Source: Paenibacillus rhizovicinus
GTDB taxonomy: Bacteria > Bacillota > Bacilli > Paenibacillales > Paenibacillaceae
Length of the DNA: 64,000 bases
Direction: 5' to 3'
Assembly: GCF_010365285.1 (NCBI RefSeq)
Contig: NZ_CP048286.1
Span: 5,878,001-5,942,000 of the forward strand
A program made the translations under genes and the position numbers. Shown here piece by piece: positions 43,602 through 52,876 of the stretch. Position 1 is the stretch's first letter; each line of letters starts with the position of its first letter. The notes beneath the pieces are model-generated. The model made no database searches and was not told the origin of the DNA. It saw only the letters and a program-made list of their open reading frames with translations.

Positions 43602-44522
43602 TTGACCAAGCATGGTTTTTTCTATGAAATCCGCAAGAACAGAACGTTGTTTCTCATGGCCTTGCCTGCGATTCTATTGGTCTTCTTGATTTCCTATATC
43701 CCGATGGCGGGAATCATCCTGGCGTTCAAGGACTACAGGTTCGATCTCGGCGTGTTCGGCAGTCATTGGAACGGGTTCGAGAACTTCAAATACTTCTTTA
43801 ATTCGGGGACCGGGCTGCGGGTAACGCGCAATACGATTCTGTACAACTTAATGAATCTGATTACCTCGCAGCTGTTTGCCGTCATGATCGCGATTTTCAT
43901 TAACGAGATGCGAGGGAAATATTTCAAGAAGGTCACGCAGTCGATTATTTTCCTTCCCTTCTTCATCTCCTGGACGATCGTCGGCGTCTTCGTGTACAAC
44001 ATCTTCAACTACGAGACCGGTACGCTGAACTCGGTGCTGAAATCGCTGCATATGGACCCCGTAAACCTGTATAGCTCGCCGTCCGTATGGATCTGGATCA
44101 TTTGTTTCTTCAACTCCTGGAAATGGGTCGGCTATACGTCGGTCATTTATATCGCTTCGATTCTCAGCATCGACGCCGAATGTTTTGAAGCGGCTGAAAT
44201 CGACGGAGCGAACGTGTTTCAGAAAATCTTTTATATTACGATCCCGTCGATTAGCCCGACGATCTTCATAATGTTCCTATTGAACATCGGACGGATTCTA
44301 CGCGGCGACTTCCAGATGTTCTACCAGATTATCGGCAACAACGGGCAGCTATTCGACAAAACCGATGTCATCGATACCTTTGTCTTCCGGTCCCTTCTGA
44401 CAAGCGGCGATATCGCGATGCCGGCCGCGGCGACTTTCTATCAATCCGTGCTCTGCTTCGTCATCATAATGGTGGTGAATGGCGTCATTCGAAAGACCAG
44501 GCCGGACAACGCATTGTTCTAG
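43602..44522 (+). CDS. ABC transporter permease, LplB type (unit C)
   Basis: 306 residues, six membrane segments, SYIPMAGIILAFKDYRFDLG in the first loop and the EAA loop CFEAAEIDGANVFQKIFYITIPSI. Start TTG 43602 behind GAAGGGAGTG. Paralogous to the permease at 10990, including the C-terminal RPDNALF. Second gene of the nucleoside hydrolase operon. Confidence 0.93.
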   Translation: MTKHGFFYEIRKNRTLFLMALPAILLVFLISYIPMAGIILAFKDYRFDLGVFGSHWNGFENFKYFFNSGTGLRVTRNTILYNLMNLITSQLFAVMIAIFINEMRGKYFKKVTQSIIFLPFFISWTIVGVFVYNIFNYETGTLNSVLKSLHMDPVNLYSSPSVWIWIICFFNSWKWVGYTSVIYIASILSIDAECFEAAEIDGANVFQKIFYITIPSISPTIFIMFLLNIGRILRGDFQMFYQIIGNNGQLFDKTDVIDTFVFRSLLTSGDIAMPAAATFYQSVLCFVIIMVVNGVIRKTRPDNALF

Positions 44523-44555
44523 GCCCGATTACGTTTTCGCCAGGAGAGGAGACCT

Positions 44556-45476
44556 ATGGAGAACAAACTTGCTATCGACGCGAAGGGCAGGATTCCGAAG
44601 ACCGAAGGCGCGAATCTGTTATTCAATGTGATCAGCTACACGGTCGTGATCGTGGCGGCGATCCTGTGCCTGCTGCCGTTTGAAATTCTCATCTCCGGAT
44701 CGTTCACGGACGAGAAGGCGATCGCATTGCACGGGTACGGCATCATTCCAAGCAAATTCTCGCTGGAAGCCTATCACGTGTTGTTCAAATTCCCGGATTC
44801 GATCATAAGGGCATACGGCGTATCCATCTTCATTACGGTAGTCGGGACGGCCATCGGGCTATTCATTACTTCGATGACGGCCTACGTGATGAACCGCAAG
44901 GATTTCAAGTACAGGAACAAGCTCGCGTTCTTCTTCTACTTCACGACGTTGTTCAATGGCGGCATTCTGTCGACGTATATCTTCTTCGTGAAATACCTGC
45001 AATTGAAAAACGACCTGACCTCGTTGATTCTTCCGCTCCTGATCAATGTGTTCTATCTCATCGTGATGCGAACCTTCATCAGCTCGATTCCGGATTCGAT
45101 CAGCGAATCGGCCAAAATCGACGGAGCGGGAGACTTCACCATCTTCATGAAGCTGATTCTGCCGCTTACGAAACCGGGGCTCGCGACCATCGGCTTGTTC
45201 TATGCGTTGGATTACTGGAATGACTGGTACAACGCGATGCTCTATATTACGGATGTGAACAAGTACCCGCTGCAATATTTGCTCTTCTCGACGCTGCAAT
45301 CGGCCGAGGCCATATCGCGAATATCCAAGATGGCAAGCGTAGCTCAAATCTCCGTTCCTACCTTGTCGTTGAAGCTGGCGATGGCGGTGATCGCGACGGG
45401 GCCGATCATTCTTGTCTATCCGTCCGTACAGAAATATTTCGTCAAGGGCCTTACGGTTGGTGCAATCAAAGGATAG
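44556..45476 (+). CDS. ABC transporter permease, YtcP/LplC type (unit C)
   Basis: 306 residues; a 25-residue polar N-terminus, six membrane segments, the EAA loop (ISESAKIDGAGDFTIFMKLILPL) and the C-terminus YFVKGLTVGAIKG. Ribosome site AGGAGAGGAG precedes ATG 44556. Paralogous to the permease at 11883, so units A and C arose by duplication or independent acquisition of the same transporter type. Confidence 0.93.
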   Translation: MENKLAIDAKGRIPKTEGANLLFNVISYTVVIVAAILCLLPFEILISGSFTDEKAIALHGYGIIPSKFSLEAYHVLFKFPDSIIRAYGVSIFITVVGTAIGLFITSMTAYVMNRKDFKYRNKLAFFFYFTTLFNGGILSTYIFFVKYLQLKNDLTSLILPLLINVFYLIVMRTFISSIPDSISESAKIDGAGDFTIFMKLILPLTKPGLATIGLFYALDYWNDWYNAMLYITDVNKYPLQYLLFSTLQSAEAISRISKMASVAQISVPTLSLKLAMAVIATGPIILVYPSVQKYFVKGLTVGAIKG

Positions 45477-45527
45477 TACCGGATTATCCGGTGTATCGCA
45501 TAAACGAATCTTTCAAGGGGGATGCGT

Positions 45528-47120
45528 ATGAGAAGATCAAACGTATTAACGCTGCTTCTGGCGACCACGCTCAGTATGGCGGTTGCATTAACAGGCTGCG
45601 GCGGCAATAACTCCGGAAATTCGAACACCAGCAGCAATGCGGGGAATGGCGGCACTAAGAACAATGGCGACAATGGGAAGGGGACGACGGATAATACCGC
45701 TGCCGGTACCGACAATGCCGGGGCAAAATCGGATATCGACCTTTCCAAGCATGTTAACCTGACCATGTACCTGATCGGTTCTCCTGCCAGGGATTACGAC
45801 ATGGTGCTTGCCGAATTGAACAAGAAGCTGGAGAAAGACTTGAACGCGACCTTGAAAGTAAACTGGGTCGGCTGGGCCGATTACGGCACGCAATATCCGC
45901 TGCTTCTGGCTTCCGGCGAACCGATCGACCTGATCTACGCATCGACGTGGACGAACTTCTATCAGAATGCCCGGAAAGGCGCATTCATGGATATTAAAGA
46001 CCTGGCCAAGACTTACGCGCCGAAGAGCCTTGCCCAGATCACCCCGGATTTCTACAAGCAGACGGAGTTGGACGGCCACCTCTTCGCGATGCCCTCGGAG
46101 TTCTATCAGTATGGCGATATGGGCTATATCGTCCGAGGCGATTTAATGAAAAAATACGGACTGACCTCCATCAACAATATCGATGATTACGGCAAATTCA
46201 TGGATGCGGTCGTGAAGAACGATCCGCAGCTCGATCCAAGCGGCGATATCAGCTCGTCCGGCGGTCTTGAGTCGTATTATGCCAATGCACAAGGCTATTA
46301 CGGTATACTGTCGAGCCAGTTTTCCCCGTTCTACATCAACATGGATGATGCCAATCCAAAGATCTTTAACTTATATGAGACGGACGGCATCCTGGATTAC
46401 TTCAAGAAAATGAAAGAGTGGGGGGATAAGGGCTATTGGTCGAAATCGATCCTCTCCAACAAGGACGATAAAATGTTGACGGAAGGGAAAGCCGCATCCA
46501 AACTGCACAATCAAGATTCCTGGAGCGGCGTCTACATGGAGCATCCGGATTGGGACGTCCAATTCTATCTGAACAGCAAGTACACGTATAAAACGCAAGC
46601 GATGCAGGACGGCATGGCGGTACCGGCTTCGTCCAAAAACCCGGAACGCGCGCTGATGCTCCTTGAATTGCTGCGCACGGATCGAAGCTACAACAATCTC
46701 CTGACGTACGGCATCGAGGGCAAGCATTATGAAATCACGTCCGACAACAAGCTGAAACCGCTTGATTTGGACGGCTTCGCGCCGGATGGCTATTGCTCTT
46801 GGGGCTTCAAGGCGCCGGAACTCCGCTATGATGTCGTCGGTACTCCGCCAAACAACGCGGAAGTGCGTCAGAAGCTGGCGGATCGGGCGAGAGAGAACCC
46901 GTATGCGCTCTTCACGCCCGATTTCGAGCCGGTCAAGAACGAAATGGCCGCCGTTACCAACGTGGTGCAGCAATATTCGTTCCCGCTCAACTACGGCTAC
47001 GTGAAGAATCCGGAGGAAGGTCTGAAAACGCTCGTATCCAAAGTGAAAGCCGCGGGCTCGGAGAAAATCATGGCCGAAATGCAAAAGCAGCTGGACGCGT
47101 TTCTTGCGGCCAACAAGTAA
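45528..47120 (+). CDS. Lipoprotein solute-binding protein (unit C)
   Basis: 530 residues. Signal peptide with lipobox VALTGC (Cys near 24), then a long Gly/Asn/Ser/Thr linker (about 25-65) and a LipO-like binding fold with the DUF3502-type C-terminus. The first ATG (45522) touches the AAGGGGG ribosome site, so ATG 45528 is preferred. Last gene of the operon; a bidirectional terminator at 47192 separates it from the convergent kinase gene. Confidence 0.92.
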   Translation: MRRSNVLTLLLATTLSMAVALTGCGGNNSGNSNTSSNAGNGGTKNNGDNGKGTTDNTAAGTDNAGAKSDIDLSKHVNLTMYLIGSPARDYDMVLAELNKKLEKDLNATLKVNWVGWADYGTQYPLLLASGEPIDLIYASTWTNFYQNARKGAFMDIKDLAKTYAPKSLAQITPDFYKQTELDGHLFAMPSEFYQYGDMGYIVRGDLMKKYGLTSINNIDDYGKFMDAVVKNDPQLDPSGDISSSGGLESYYANAQGYYGILSSQFSPFYINMDDANPKIFNLYETDGILDYFKKMKEWGDKGYWSKSILSNKDDKMLTEGKAASKLHNQDSWSGVYMEHPDWDVQFYLNSKYTYKTQAMQDGMAVPASSKNPERALMLLELLRTDRSYNNLLTYGIEGKHYEITSDNKLKPLDLDGFAPDGYCSWGFKAPELRYDVVGTPPNNAEVRQKLADRARENPYALFTPDFEPVKNEMAAVTNVVQQYSFPLNYGYVKNPEEGLKTLVSKVKAAGSEKIMAEMQKQLDAFLAANK

Positions 47121-47191
47121 TTCGCCGCGCCCGTAAGCGCCGGAACACGCAAGAAGCTAGAAGACGCAAAACCCTAGAAGAAGCAAGACGA

Positions 47192-47232
47192 AAGAAGGTT
47201 CAGTGCGGATCGCATCCGTCCTGAACCTTCTT
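47192..47232. terminator. Bidirectional terminator between unit C and its kinase gene
   Basis: AAGAAGGTTCAG and CTGAACCTTCTT are perfect 12-base arms, with an inner CGGAT/ATCCG stem. It serves the two convergent operons. Confidence 0.85.
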
Positions 47233-47234
47233 CG

Positions 47235-49052
47235 TTAACTGCCGCGATGCGGGATTCGGATGTCGACCGACGTGCCGCCGCCCGGCGACGAGCGGTAAGC
47301 GAGGCCGTATTCTTGGCCGTAGCAGAGCTTGATTCGGTGGTTGATGTTTCTGACGCCGTATCCTTGGGCTTCCTCGTTGGCGTTACCGCTGGCAAGCAGC
47401 CGTGCGGCTTGCTCCGAAGGCATCCCGACGCCGTCGTCACTGACGGTCAACACGATATCGTTCATGTCGAGGCGTCCGGTGATGACGATCAAGCCTTCCT
47501 CGCGGTCGCGGGCTTCGAGAATGCCGTGGATGATGGAATTCTCGACGAGCGGCTGAAGGATCAGCTTCAGAATATCGCAGCCGTACAGCTCGGGGTCGAT
47601 CCGAACGTCCAGCTTGATCTTGTTGTCGAATCGTAAATTCTGAATTTGCACGTAGGCGCGAATATGATTGATTTCATCTTGGATGCTGACGATATCTTTG
47701 CCTTTGTTCAGACTGAGCTTATAGAACTTCGCGAGCGATTGTGAAATGACCGCGATTTCGGGAACGTTGTTGTCGATGGCTTTCCAGTTGATCATCTCCA
47801 GCGTATTGTACAGAAAATGCGGATTGATTTGCGCCTGAAGCGCCTTCAGCTCCAAATTTTTAATTTCTTTGCCGTTCTGATACTGTTCCTCGACGAGCAG
47901 CCGGATTCGTTTGACCATGTGATTGAAGCTGGCGGTCAACTCTCCGATTTCGTCGCGGCTGGCCGCATGCACCTCGACGTTAAGCACGCCTTCCTGAACT
48001 AGGCGCATCTTCTTCTTGAGCAGCAGGATGCGCTTGACCGTTGCGCCGGTAATGACATAGGCCAAGCCATACGAGACCAGGCCGCATACGAGCATCAGCA
48101 GGAGCATGAGATCCCTGATCCGGGTGCTTTGCTTGAAAATTTCCGTGAAGGGAATCGCGGTCACCATCGTCCAGTCCGTATCGTCGATCGCTCTTGTTCG
48201 GACAAGGAAGTCATTGTTCCCGATCTTCGCTTTATTCCATGACTGGCTGTCATCGTCTTGAGCTTGCGCGTTCTGGACAAGCGCCAAATTCGGATTGATG
48301 CGCTGGAAATTTTGCGTGTTGGAGCAGCTTACGATATCGCCGTTCGAATTTTGGATATAGACGACGCCGTCATAGGTGATATTCGCTTTCTGGATGATCC
48401 CTTCCACCACTTCTTTCAAAATGTTCAGCTCGATGATGCCGATAATTTCCGTCGTCTGTTCGCTGTTCCGGATTTTGCGCAGCAGCGAAATGACCGGCAC
48501 CGGGTCCAGATTGGTGTTGTTGTTCGTGATTGCGTGCGGCGGCAGCCAATCGACTTTATCCTTGGATGCGAGCAGCGCTTGGTAGTCAGCAGTGCGGGAG
48601 AAGACGTCCATATTATAGAAGTTGAAATTTTGCCCGGCGTACATCAGCCAGCCGGGAACGTATAAACTTGCCCGATAGATATCTTCGGTATTCTGAAAGC
48701 TGTTCAGGAAATACTCCAGCTTCCGCCTGTCGATGTTCTGCTGCACGTAATCGTCCGCGAAGGTTTGCTTGTCCATCGTCAGAATCGTCTGGATATCGGC
48801 GTTGAAGTAGATGACGTCGGAGGCCTTGATCAGCGTGTTCACCTTGTAGCTTAAGAACATGAAGGCCTGGTCGAACGACTGGTCGGCGGAGTGCAGGATT
48901 TGTTTCTCGTAATCATGCGATACATTCTTGTACGAGAAGGCGGTCATCAGCGCGAGCGGCAGGAAGATGAGGATGAAATAAGAGATCAGGAGCTTGGCCC
49001 GAATATGCATGTGCGTAAACAATCCGACGGCGGCCCGGAACGAGCGCTTCAT
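47235..49052 (-). CDS. YesM-like sensor histidine kinase (unit C)
   Basis: 605 residues: membrane segments at about 20-42 and 295-320 flank an extracellular sensor, then HAMP (VQEGVLNVEVHAASRDEIGELTASFNHM), the phospho-acceptor QINPHFLYNTLEMINW and HATPase motifs (QPLVENSIIHGI, VSDDGVGM, GYGVRNINHR). Its start overlaps the end of the regulator gene by four bases. The position next to the nucleoside hydrolase/ABC operon suggests it senses the substrate of that importer. Confidence 0.94.
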   Translation of the reverse strand: MKRSFRAAVGLFTHMHIRAKLLISYFILIFLPLALMTAFSYKNVSHDYEKQILHSADQSFDQAFMFLSYKVNTLIKASDVIYFNADIQTILTMDKQTFADDYVQQNIDRRKLEYFLNSFQNTEDIYRASLYVPGWLMYAGQNFNFYNMDVFSRTADYQALLASKDKVDWLPPHAITNNNTNLDPVPVISLLRKIRNSEQTTEIIGIIELNILKEVVEGIIQKANITYDGVVYIQNSNGDIVSCSNTQNFQRINPNLALVQNAQAQDDDSQSWNKAKIGNNDFLVRTRAIDDTDWTMVTAIPFTEIFKQSTRIRDLMLLLMLVCGLVSYGLAYVITGATVKRILLLKKKMRLVQEGVLNVEVHAASRDEIGELTASFNHMVKRIRLLVEEQYQNGKEIKNLELKALQAQINPHFLYNTLEMINWKAIDNNVPEIAVISQSLAKFYKLSLNKGKDIVSIQDEINHIRAYVQIQNLRFDNKIKLDVRIDPELYGCDILKLILQPLVENSIIHGILEARDREEGLIVITGRLDMNDIVLTVSDDGVGMPSEQAARLLASGNANEEAQGYGVRNINHRIKLCYGQEYGLAYRSSPGGGTSVDIRIPHRGS

Positions 49053-50629
49053 GGCTTATGCTTGCGCCTGAATTGCGTGGGCGTCATGCCTTTTAGTTTC
49101 TTGAATGCTTTCGTGAAATAGTTGGCGTCGTTATAGCCCGACAGATCCGCGACCTCATAGAGCTTGGCTTGCGGCTGCATCAGCAAGGCTGCGGATTTCT
49201 CGATCCGGACCTCGGTGATGTACTCGCTGATCGTTTGGCCGGTTTCCTTGCGGAACAAGGAGGAGAGATAGGTCGGCGTGAGGTGGACGTGATCGGCAAG
49301 AATATTTACGGAAATCTCCTTGTCGTTATAGTGGCCGCGAATGAATTTCTTGGCATCCGTAACGGCGCGGCTCGAGGATTCCATGGCTGCGATGCCGTCG
49401 AGGATGTAGGCAGCCTTGAGCAGGAAATAGTCTTTCAGCCTCTGAAGCGTATCGATCTTCGACATCATGGCCCAATCGTATTCGTCGTTCTGACGATGGT
49501 GAAGGCTGAGCTGCAGTCCCTGTTTCTCTCCTTGCTCCATGAGCATGCGCAGCATCCGATAGAAGAGATTCTTGACCTCGTCTACGGGCGTGCCTTTCTT
49601 GGTTTGAATCGCATGAACGAGATGTTCAATGAAAGGGAAAAGTTTATCTTTTTGAAGATCCTGCAAGAGATTCGCATAGGATTTGATGATTCCTTCATGG
49701 ATCGCGTACAGGGAGCCTGTCTGGTTCTTGGCGAAAAAGAGGTTCCCGGCGTCGTAATAAAACAATTGTTTCAGAAAATGAGCTGCAGTTTCATAAGATA
49801 CACGTATGTCCTGCAAGCCGGTCGAAGTGCTGCCGATTATCCAGGAAAGGCCGGCGTAATTCATTTCCTTGCTTCGCAAATGTTCGATCAGGAGAGGGTA
49901 GAGCGCAGCAAAGTCATGCTGGCGTTCCGGTTGATGCGCGGAGATGACTAGAATATGATCGGCATCTTTCATGATCGCTAGATGGGTAAAGCCGTTTGCT
50001 GGCCGATGAAGAAATTCGATGATGCGATCGCAGCGGCTTTTTCTGCCGTCGGTTGACTCGTCTGCCGCAAACGAAGGGACGATGATAGAAACCGTGTATA
50101 CGTCGCCCGGGGCAAAAGATATCTTCGCCAGGCTTAAGTTTCGCTGAATCTCATCGCAGTCGATGTTGTTGTGAATCAGCCCGTTCACGATGTTCTGCCT
50201 GATGAACGGCAAGCTTCCCGAAAGCGCCGTGTTGATATGATGGACTTTATCATTTTCGATACACAGCCGTACGGCCTTCCGAATCGCCTCTTGCAGCTCT
50301 TCGATGTTGATCGGTTTCTCCACGTAGCTGACCGCATTCAGACGAATCGCGGCTTTCAAGTATTCTTTATCGGAATAGCCGCTCAGATAAATGATCTTGC
50401 AGGAGGGAAACAGTTCGCGGACGCAAGTCGTGAATTCGATCCCGTTCATGCCCGGCATTCGGATATCCGACACGACGATATCGGGTTTCATGCGGCGGGC
50501 TGCTTCGAGTCCTTCGATGCCGTTCTTGGCTTCTTCGACCGCATCTACCCCGAGTTCATTCCACTTGATATGCTTTATCAGACCCTTTCTGGTAACGGAC
50601 TCATCGTCTACGACTAGAAGCTTAATCAT
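49049..50629 (-). CDS. YesN-like response regulator with AraC DNA-binding domain (unit C)
   Basis: 526 residues: receiver (MIKLLVVDDESVTRKGL, Asp in IVVSDIRMPGMNG near 55, Lys in VEKPINIEEL), a 300-residue middle region, and two AraC helix-turn-helix motifs (HLTPTYLSSLFRKETGQ, LYEVADLSGYNDANYFTKAFKK). Regulator first, kinase second, with a four-base overlap; in unit A the order is reversed. Likely activates the operon starting at 42663. Confidence 0.94.
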   Translation of the reverse strand: MIKLLVVDDESVTRKGLIKHIKWNELGVDAVEEAKNGIEGLEAARRMKPDIVVSDIRMPGMNGIEFTTCVRELFPSCKIIYLSGYSDKEYLKAAIRLNAVSYVEKPINIEELQEAIRKAVRLCIENDKVHHINTALSGSLPFIRQNIVNGLIHNNIDCDEIQRNLSLAKISFAPGDVYTVSIIVPSFAADESTDGRKSRCDRIIEFLHRPANGFTHLAIMKDADHILVISAHQPERQHDFAALYPLLIEHLRSKEMNYAGLSWIIGSTSTGLQDIRVSYETAAHFLKQLFYYDAGNLFFAKNQTGSLYAIHEGIIKSYANLLQDLQKDKLFPFIEHLVHAIQTKKGTPVDEVKNLFYRMLRMLMEQGEKQGLQLSLHHRQNDEYDWAMMSKIDTLQRLKDYFLLKAAYILDGIAAMESSSRAVTDAKKFIRGHYNDKEISVNILADHVHLTPTYLSSLFRKETGQTISEYITEVRIEKSAALLMQPQAKLYEVADLSGYNDANYFTKAFKKLKGMTPTQFRRKHKP

Positions 50630-50768
50630 GCGATTTCACTCCCAATAGGATTAGTAACCTAGCTCCATGTTACACCAGCGGGAATTGATTTCCCAAGGCT
50701 TTTCTTACATAATTATTTTAACGAGCCGATAGAAGGCCGACTCCTCATATAGAAGGACGTGCATACGA

Positions 50769-51476
50769 GTGAACGTAGAAACGGTTATGCAGGAACTTGA
50801 AGCGCTCGGCAAGGAACGAACCAAGAAAATGTACGTATCCAACGGCGCGCAGGAACCGCTGTTCGGCGTGGCGACCGGCGAAATGAAACCGATCTTCAGA
50901 AAAACGAAAATCAATCAGCCTTTGGCCGAGGAATTATACGCTACGGGAAACTACGACGCCATGTACTTTGCCGGCATCATCGCGGATCCGAAAGCCATGA
51001 CGGAAGCGGATTTTGACCGCTGGATCGATGAGGCGTATTTCTTCATGCTGTCCGATTATGTGGTTGCGGTAACCTTGGCGGAAGCGGATATCGCGCAGGC
51101 AGTGGCGGACAAGTGGATCGCCAGCGGCGACGAGCTGCGAATGTCGGCGGGGTGGAGCTGCTACTGCTGGCTGCTCGGGAATCGCGCGGACAGCGAGTTT
51201 GCCGAAACCAAGTTGTCCAAGCTGCTGGACGTGGTGCAGCGGACGATCCATGATGCTCCCGAGCGCACGAAATACGCCATGAACAATTTCATTTATACCG
51301 TCGGGACCTCCTATAAGCCGCTTCATGAGCGGGCGGTCGAGACCGCGGCGGCAGTAGGCCTGGTAGAAGTCGAGGGCGACAAGAAGAAGAGCAAATTCCT
51401 GAATGCTTCCGAACGTATTCAGAAGGATGTCGATAAAGGGCGAATTGGCTTCAAACGCAAGCATGTAAGGTGCTAG
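50769..51476 (+). CDS. DNA alkylation repair protein (AlkD-like HEAT-repeat)
   Basis: 235 residues in the AlkD/AlkC HEAT-repeat family: KKMYVSNGAQEPLFGVATGEMKPIFRK, then helical repeats with DRWIDEAYFFMLSDYV and a C-terminal region with KYAMNNFIYTVGTSYKPL. AlkD removes positively charged alkylated bases (3-methyladenine, 7-methylguanine) without base flipping. The Gly-Val-Ala-Thr-Gly-Glu-Met-Lys start is typical of the subgroup with VGTSYKPLHE, which may have a different role. Start GTG 50769. The gene is divergent from the YesN-like regulator and stands alone. Confidence 0.85.
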   Translation: MNVETVMQELEALGKERTKKMYVSNGAQEPLFGVATGEMKPIFRKTKINQPLAEELYATGNYDAMYFAGIIADPKAMTEADFDRWIDEAYFFMLSDYVVAVTLAEADIAQAVADKWIASGDELRMSAGWSCYCWLLGNRADSEFAETKLSKLLDVVQRTIHDAPERTKYAMNNFIYTVGTSYKPLHERAVETAAAVGLVEVEGDKKKSKFLNASERIQKDVDKGRIGFKRKHVRC

Positions 51477-51513
51477 GGGAATCGCTGCAGAGGACAGGAC
51501 ATGGCAGAGGGCT

Positions 51514-51557
51514 AGGCAGGCAAGGCAGGCAAGGCAGGCAAGGCAGGACAAGGCAGG
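51514..51557 (+). repeat. 9-base minisatellite AGGCAGGCA
   Basis: Four full units (last one AGGCAGGAC) and a partial one, in the gap after the alkylation repair gene. Probably variable between strains. Confidence 0.85.
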
Positions 51558-51566
51558 AAATGCGAC

Positions 51567-51621
51567 AAAGAAACCGGATCCGCGGAAGCGTCTTGAGCGC
51601 TCATACGGATCCGGTTTCTTT
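51567..51621. terminator. Bidirectional terminator
   Basis: AAAGAAACCGGATCCG and CGGATCCGGTTTCTTT are 16-base perfect arms with a further partial stem between. It separates the convergent repair and membrane protein genes. Confidence 0.85.
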
Positions 51622-51645
51622 GGTTTTTATTGGCTGGCCCACGAT

Positions 51646-52164
51646 TCAGGCAGCGGCCCGGCGATCGCGCTTCCCGCCCGGTTTCCACACGGACAATATA
51701 TACATGGCGAGCAGCGACAATGTCTGAAGCATAATGCCGATCCAGAGCCAGGTATGGTTCACGCTGAATCCCGGTTCCCGCCAAGCGTTGATTCCCGCTG
51801 CATCCGTCTGTTCGACGCCGCGCAGCGTCCATATGTATATGCCGATCAGGCCAAGGCCGATGGAGAACAGCGTAAGCACTTCTTTGGCAATGAGCCAGTA
51901 GTAGCGGAATAACCCCCATGAGGTCAACACGGACAATAGAATGCCGGTAACGGCCGTGCCGATCGCCGATGCCCGTACGCTTGTACCCGCCAGCAGATGC
52001 ATGATCGTATAGCAGGCTTGCAGCACGGATGCATTGTCCGTAACGGAGGCCGTCAGGGCGAGGATGATGAATGTCGCTTGCACGCCGATCATGATGGCCG
52101 CGAAGAGGATATGAAGCAGCAATAATACTCTTCTTTGTTGCAGCGACAGCTTGGATTTGCTCAT
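51646..52164 (-). CDS. Four-helix membrane protein, DUF2269-like
   Basis: 172 residues with four hydrophobic segments (about 13-36, 66-82, 89-109, 139-160). The pattern LLLHILFAAIMIGVQATF and the conserved Arg-Ala-Ser/Thr-Gly-Ile-Leu-Leu stretch recall DUF2269-type proteins; function unknown. It lies 22 bases after the response regulator gene and is probably co-transcribed with the two-component pair, so it may be its target or an accessory. Confidence 0.6.
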   Translation of the reverse strand: MSKSKLSLQQRRVLLLLHILFAAIMIGVQATFIILALTASVTDNASVLQACYTIMHLLAGTSVRASAIGTAVTGILLSVLTSWGLFRYYWLIAKEVLTLFSIGLGLIGIYIWTLRGVEQTDAAGINAWREPGFSVNHTWLWIGIMLQTLSLLAMYILSVWKPGGKRDRRAAA

Positions 52165-52186
52165 GGTATTACCGCCTCCCGATTGT

Positions 52187-52876
52187 CTACAAATTAAACC
52201 GGTAGCCGACGCCCCAGATGGTTTCGATATATTGCGGCTTGGATGGATCTCGCTCGATCTTCTCCCGCAGCTTACTGATATGGACGGTCACGGTGGCATG
52301 ATCGCCCAGCGCATCCATGCCCCAAATCCGCTCGAACAGCTCTTCCTTGCGGAAGACGCGGTTCGGATGCTGGACGAGAAAGAGCAGCAGCTCGTATTCT
52401 TTGGCCGTGAAGGCAACCTCGCGTTCGTTCACGACCACGCGCCGCGCCTGCCGGTCGATGCGGATATTGTGCAGCACCAGCTCGTCGCGGCGCCATTCGC
52501 CGCTGCCGACCAGCCGGTCGTACCTGGCTAGATGCGCCTTCACCCGGGCGACAAGCTCGCCGAGTCCGAACGGCTTTAATATATAATCGTCGGCTCCGAG
52601 CCCGAAGCCGCGGATTTTATCCACTTCCTCCTTCTTGGCGGAGACGATCAGAATCGGCACATTGCTGACTTCCCGAATGCGTCGGCACAGCTCGTAGCCG
52701 TCCATGCCGGGGAGCATCAGATCGAGCAGAATCAGGTCGTACGCCCGCTCGAGGGCCAACTGCAGTCCAAGCTCGCCATGGTGCGCAATCTCCGCGGTAA
52801 AACCGCTCGCCTCCAAGTAGTCCTTCTGTACCTCTGAAATGACCGGATCATCCTCGACGATCAATATACGTTTCAT
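52187..52876 (-). CDS. OmpR/PhoB-family response regulator
   Basis: 229 residues: receiver domain (ILIVEDDPVISEVQKDYL, Asp in LILLDLMLPGMDG near 52, Lys in ILKPFGLGEL near 101) and a winged-helix C-terminus (FTAKEYELLLFLVQHPNRVFRKEELFERIWG, VTVHISKLREKIE). Its start overlaps the stop of the kinase gene by four bases; here the kinase gene comes first, contrary to the usual regulator-first order. Confidence 0.95.
   Translation of the reverse strand: MKRILIVEDDPVISEVQKDYLEASGFTAEIAHHGELGLQLALERAYDLILLDLMLPGMDGYELCRRIREVSNVPILIVSAKKEEVDKIRGFGLGADDYILKPFGLGELVARVKAHLARYDRLVGSGEWRRDELVLHNIRIDRQARRVVVNEREVAFTAKEYELLLFLVQHPNRVFRKEELFERIWGMDALGDHATVTVHISKLREKIERDPSKPQYIETIWGVGYRFNL

Noticed and set aside
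51514-51557. Short regularly repeated units, possible CRISPR array
   Set aside because: Units are 9 bases and head-to-tail without spacers; no cas genes nearby. The same applies to 54460-54513.
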